A DNA stretch of 9,460 nt from Desulfurococcales archaeon (GTDB lineage Archaea > Thermoproteota > Thermoprotei_A > Sulfolobales > NBVN01), in contig JAGDWE010000040.1 of assembly GCA_023255965.1 (NCBI GenBank), positions 1 through 9,460 of the forward strand. The letters are read 5' to 3'. Under the pieces are notes generated by a model. The model had not been told where the DNA came from. It made no database searches and saw nothing but the letters and a program-made list of their open reading frames with translations. The position numbers and the translations under genes are program-made. Shown here piece after piece: positions 7,579 to 9,460 of the stretch (the first letter of the stretch is position 1; every line of letters starts with the position of its first letter).

Positions 7579-7596
7579 ACCCATTAATTAATGGGT
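7579..7596. promoter_or_regulatory. Perfect 18-bp palindrome, probable operator
   Basis: ACCCATTAATTAATGGGT is identical to its own reverse complement. The dyad extends to 7573-7602 with only two mismatched pairs of fifteen. It lies between the divergent methylase and SagB promoters, about 25 bp upstream of the methylase TATA box and overlapping the expected SagB promoter (TATTTAAT at 7599-7606 or the palindrome's own TTAATTAA). This position suits a dimeric repressor or activator controlling one or both genes. Which protein binds is unknown. Confidence 0.6.
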
Positions 7597-7622
7597 GATA
7601 TTTAATTAGGGCTGGCTTCATA

Positions 7623-8402
7623 GTGTCTATAGCCCTTACTATAGCTATCATTCTCTACGTAATTACATCTTTATATACCCCTGAATTCGATGTATCTGTA
7701 GGTGTGGTTGAGCTGAAGGATGAGTTCTTACTCCCACTACCTAATAAGGTAACATCACTTACTGTTGAGGAAGCCATACTGCTTAGGAAGAGCATTAGGG
7801 AGTGGAGCAATAAACCACTAACCCTGGAACAGCTATCGATGCTACTTTGGTCAACTCAAGGGGTGGTTGAGTACGTAGGTGGATGGCTTAGGAGGGCAGC
7901 GCCTAGTGCGGGGGCTACATACCCATTAGAAATATACGTGGTAATCGGCAGTAACTCGGTAGCATTAGGCGATGGGAAATTCCTACCTGCAGGTAGCTAT
8001 AAATACGACTTCAGAAGGCATTCAATAAGGTTGGTTAAGGAGGGCGATTTAAGGTCTAACCTATATGAGGCTACCTACTGGCAGGACTGGGTTAGGGATG
8101 CACCTATAAGTATAGTCATCAGCGCAGTATATGAGAGAACGACTAGCAGGTATGGCGAGAGGGGTATTAGGTACGTCGTACTTGAGGCAGGTCATGTAGG
8201 TCAGAACATATATTTAATGGCAACCGCATTAGGGCTAGGTACTGTGGCTATTGGGGCATTCAATGATAAGGAAGTTGCGATGGTAATCGGCGTTAAGCGT
8301 GGTGAGGAGATCCTCTATATATTCCCCGTTGGTGTGCCTTTAAAGCCTCATAGGGCATCCTTCGACGACATTCACGCCATCTACAGCAGGTTGAGGAGAT
8401 GA
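7623..8402 (+). CDS. SagB-type nitroreductase/dehydrogenase with N-terminal membrane anchor
   Basis: A 259-aa FMN-dependent oxidoreductase of the SagB/ThcOx branch of the nitroreductase fold. Residues 2-18 form one hydrophobic helix that looks like an uncleaved anchor or signal, so the enzyme is probably membrane-attached, possibly on the outer face. The catalytic domain starts near residue 30 with LTVEEAILLRKSIREW (46-61), whose arginine/serine motif contacts FMN phosphate in the family. The SagB signature PSAGATYPLEIYVV (94-107) follows, then YVVLEAGHVGQNIYLMATAL (184-203) with GLGTVAIGAF, and PVGVPLKPHR near the end. SagB enzymes in bacteria oxidise azolines in peptide toxins, but no cyclodehydratase, protease or precursor peptide lies nearby, so that role is unlikely here. 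The start is GTG; no other in-frame ATG/GTG/TTG precedes the anchor. It overlaps the next gene by ATGA, implying translational coupling. Confidence 0.9.
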   Translation: MSIALTIAIILYVITSLYTPEFDVSVGVVELKDEFLLPLPNKVTSLTVEEAILLRKSIREWSNKPLTLEQLSMLLWSTQGVVEYVGGWLRRAAPSAGATYPLEIYVVIGSNSVALGDGKFLPAGSYKYDFRRHSIRLVKEGDLRSNLYEATYWQDWVRDAPISIVISAVYERTTSRYGERGIRYVVLEAGHVGQNIYLMATALGLGTVAIGAFNDKEVAMVIGVKRGEEILYIFPVGVPLKPHRASFDDIHAIYSRLRR

Positions 8403-8743
8403 AGTCCTTAGAGTACTACTTAAGGTTGGTTGAGTACTCATCGATACCGTTAATGACTTTAATGACCTTATACATATTAAGTGGTTACGGCATGATAACG
8501 CCCCTATTTAACATAATAGGTTTTACGTACTCTACCTCACATAAAATACATACGCTTCCCTTAATCCGTTATCTTACTAGCATCCTTACAGCTATCCATT
8601 GCTACTGCGGCATCATTATAATGACGAACAGACGGGTTAGGAATCCCGTCTTAAGGAACGTAATAGCCTACTTAGCCCTACTTTACGCCGCGCTCTTAAC
8701 TTCATTAACTACTTTAGCAGAGTTAATACTGTTTCTAACCTAA
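8399..8743 (+). CDS. Small membrane protein, cytochrome b-like (DUF4405-like) partner of the SagB enzyme
   Basis: A 114-aa protein with three clear hydrophobic helices (about 14-34, 56-75, 84-112). Between and within them lie H48 and H51 (THKIH-type spacing: SHKIHTLPLIRYL) and H67 in LTAIHCYCG, together with C68 and C70. Short membrane proteins with a histidine at a helix boundary (HxxHT..) and another about 16 residues later are typical of heme-b-binding DUF4405/cytochrome-b561-like subunits, so heme binding with H51 or H48 and H67 as ligands is a reasonable guess; no search confirms it. The ATG overlaps the upstream TGA and is directly preceded by GAGGAG inside the SagB coding region, so the two products are probably made together at matched levels. 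It may pass electrons between the membrane quinone pool and the SagB flavin. Confidence 0.75.
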   Translation: MKSLEYYLRLVEYSSIPLMTLMTLYILSGYGMITPLFNIIGFTYSTSHKIHTLPLIRYLTSILTAIHCYCGIIIMTNRRVRNPVLRNVIAYLALLYAALLTSLTTLAELILFLT

Positions 8744-8775
8744 CTAAAGGGCCGCGTGATTGAGGTTGAAAGGAA

Positions 8776-8784
8776 TTTAAAATT
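8776..8784 (+). promoter_or_regulatory. TATA-like box of the HEPN-like pseudogene
   Basis: TTTAAAATT lies about 26 bp before a predicted start near 8806, ahead of the ATG at 8818. This fits a relict promoter for the broken gene that follows. Confidence 0.35.
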
Positions 8785-8817
8785 CGTACTTAACTGTTAA
8801 TCCGGTAGGTTAATTAC

Positions 8818-9165
8818 ATGATCCGTGAGGACGTTGAATTACGGCTTAAGTCAGCTAGGGAGGGTTTAGGAGGATGCAAATCACGCATTTAACATAGGTA
8901 GGCGGTTCAGGGTTACATCCTCCTCATAGCAAGATGTTGAGAAAGGCCTTAAAGGGCTTTATTCTCCTTTATTAGATACGTTCCTTAATGCCCTCCTAGC
9001 TTTTAGTACTACTGAGGGGTGCATAATTACGTCACAAGACGTAGATACATAGCTTACCTAGTTAAAGTGTGTTATGCTAAAGATGCCCTTGAGCATTCCC
9101 TTGCTAACGGTGCTTATTAGCGCCGCTCATGTCTCCATGAGCTTGGAAACGCTAAGCTACTAGGA
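8818..9165 (+). pseudogene. Decayed HEPN-domain-like gene
   Basis: From ATG 8818 the frame reads MIREDVELRLKSAREGL; removing one G at 8869 then continues as EDANHAFNIGRRFRVTSSS. Together this matches the start of HEPN proteins (helix 1 with xxxAxxDLEDAxxAF, then a turn and the R-x-x-S/T segment). A TAG at 8927 interrupts it, the same frame goes on with QDVEKGLKGLY (compare the HEPN EKALKALLLLY helix) and runs to a second TAG at 9050. A further shift opens YIAYLVKVCYAKDALEHSLANGAY, plausible as the C-terminal helices, with another stop. At least two frameshifts and three stops mean no functional product. In archaea HEPN genes are often paired with nucleotidyltransferase (MNT) antitoxins; none is visible here. 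PaREP1-type helical protein is an alternative ancestry. Confidence 0.55.
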
Positions 9166-9202
9166 TAAGCCTTAAATCTCCTTTCAGGGCGAGGATGTCA
9201 GA

Positions 9203-9300
9203 GGGGTTCAGGCTTCATCTGGCTTGACATAGCTTGATGCCAAGCCTTCACCCTTGGCTTCATCGCCCTCAGGGCCCCTTTCACCGAAGCCCATGTCACC
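9203..9300 (-). repeat. 98-bp inverted repeat, right copy
   Basis: Reverse complement of this segment aligns gap-free with 1-98 (80 of 98 identical). The shared block ends with TGAACCCC on the minus strand (9210 to 9203); sequences beyond diverge completely, marking a likely element end or breakpoint. The two copies face each other across about 9.1 kb. Confidence 0.8.
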
Positions 9301-9313
9301 GGGCTCCGCCCGC

Positions 9314-9328
9314 TAGGGGCGACCCCTA
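9314..9328. repeat. Perfect stem-loop TAGGGG-CGA-CCCCTA
   Basis: Six perfect base pairs around a three-base loop, followed on the left by a smaller GGGC-TCC-GCCC stem (9301-9311). Two adjacent GC-rich hairpins just 5' (minus strand) of the conserved repeat fit a structured RNA scaffold. Confidence 0.5.
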
Positions 9329-9417
9329 CCCACAGCTCCACCCCCATTAGTTCTTCAGATTCATCGCTGTGGGGAAACCACTGCATCCTGGGCTTCTTTC
9401 CTTCCCCAATAAAGGAG

Positions 9418-9433
9418 GGGTTGAGACCAACCC
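9418..9433. repeat. Perfect stem-loop GGGTTG-AGAC-CAACCC
   Basis: Six base pairs around a four-base loop, adjoining CCCC/GGGG arms at 9404-9407 and 9417-9420. Subterminal hairpins of this size are recognised by TnpA at IS200/IS605 ends, which supports the mobile-element reading. Confidence 0.5.
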
Positions 9434-9451
9434 TTATAAGCTTTTATAAAA
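9433..9451 (-). promoter_or_regulatory. Tandem symmetric TATA-like boxes at the right edge
   Basis: CTTATAAG (9433-9440) and TTTTATAAAA (9442-9451) are both self-complementary. On the minus strand they predict starts near 9410-9420, giving a transcript through the 62-aa frame and the conserved repeat. On the plus strand the second box could serve a gene beyond the window. Confidence 0.4.
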
Positions 9452-9460
9452 CTCAAAGCA

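Larger units (their letters stand above)
9198..9386 (-). pseudogene. 62-aa open frame, probable C-terminal fragment of a TnpB-like protein
   Basis: ATG at 9386 to TGA at 9198 encodes a hydrophilic, increasingly basic peptide whose second half (WASVKGALRAMKPRVKAW, then SSQMKPEPL) is partly preserved in the left-edge repeat. In this frame four of the nearest differences between copies include three silent ones (GCT/GCC, GCA/GCG, GTA/GTG), so this is likely the original coding frame. No zinc ribbon or DDE/RuvC residues are present. Tails of this kind follow the zinc ribbon in crenarchaeal TnpB; the identity is inference. No convincing ribosome site precedes the ATG. Confidence 0.35.
9178..9440 (-). 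mobile_element. Short IS200/IS605-like remnant or MITE
   Basis: This GC-rich stretch differs from the AT-rich DNA around it. Read on the minus strand it has a TATA-flanked hairpin end (9418-9433), a 62-aa open frame, several stable stem-loops, the 98-bp repeat shared with the left edge of the window, and an end at 9178-9201 whose plus strand reads CTTTCAGGGCGAGGATGTCA, close to the hairpin plus GGATGTCA tail remembered from IS200/IS605 right ends. Too short for tnpA or tnpB, it would be a non-autonomous derivative or fragment; the conserved part may be an omega-RNA scaffold. Exact ends cannot be fixed, and the orientation of the end motifs is not fully consistent. Confidence 0.4.

Noticed and set aside
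7579..7596. Palindrome as a transcription terminator
   Set aside because: It lies between divergent start sites, is AT-rich in the centre and has no T-run, so an operator is the better reading.
7623..8743. SagB-type peptide toxin (thiazole/oxazole-modified microcin) cluster
   Set aside because: No cyclodehydratase, precursor peptide, protease or ABC exporter is adjacent; only the dehydrogenase fold is shared.
1..9460. CRISPR array
   Set aside because: No short direct repeats with regular spacers were seen; the only long repeat is the inverted 98-bp pair.

Overview
The window looks like chromosomal DNA of a hyperthermophilic Thermoproteota archaeon, most likely Thermoproteales (Caldivirga/Vulcanisaeta-like). 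Reasons: TATA boxes about 26 bp from start codons, very short or absent leaders, GGTG/GAGG ribosome sites, heavy AGG/ATA codon use, a MOFRL glycerate 2-kinase, and decayed HEPN and IS605-like remnants. The genus is inference; no rRNA or tRNA is present to anchor it.

Layout. Positions 1-301 hold no intact gene. They contain a 98-bp repeat that recurs inverted at 9203-9300, then hairpin-rich DNA resembling the 3' end of an IS200/IS605 (TnpB/omega-RNA-type) element. From 302 to 7505 almost everything is on the minus strand: a membrane GT2 glycosyltransferase probably co-transcribed with glycerate 2-kinase (10-nt gap), a Gltph-type dicarboxylate/amino-acid symporter, a zinc-type CDF metal exporter, and a 611-aa N-6 adenine methylase-like protein. 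One small winged-helix gene (3139-3366, +) diverges from the kinase across a symmetric TATA box.

From 7623 the plus strand carries a two-gene unit: a membrane-anchored SagB-type flavin nitroreductase/dehydrogenase overlapping by ATGA with a 114-aa histidine-containing membrane protein resembling a small cytochrome b (DUF4405-like). The 117-bp divergent region between this unit and the methylase contains a perfect 18-bp palindrome, a likely operator. Positions 8744-9460 have no intact gene: a frameshifted HEPN-like pseudogene (8818 to about 9165), then a short IS605-like module with the inverted repeat copy, several hairpins and a promoter-like end.

How the genes work together: the kinase makes 2-phosphoglycerate in central sugar/glycerate metabolism; the symporter and CDF protein handle organic acid uptake and metal export. 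The most novel-looking parts are the SagB plus cytochrome-b-like pair (a possible membrane electron-transfer module) and the methylase, whose motif IV reads HPPF instead of N/D-PP-F/Y and whose N-terminal nuclease-like domain looks catalytically dead.
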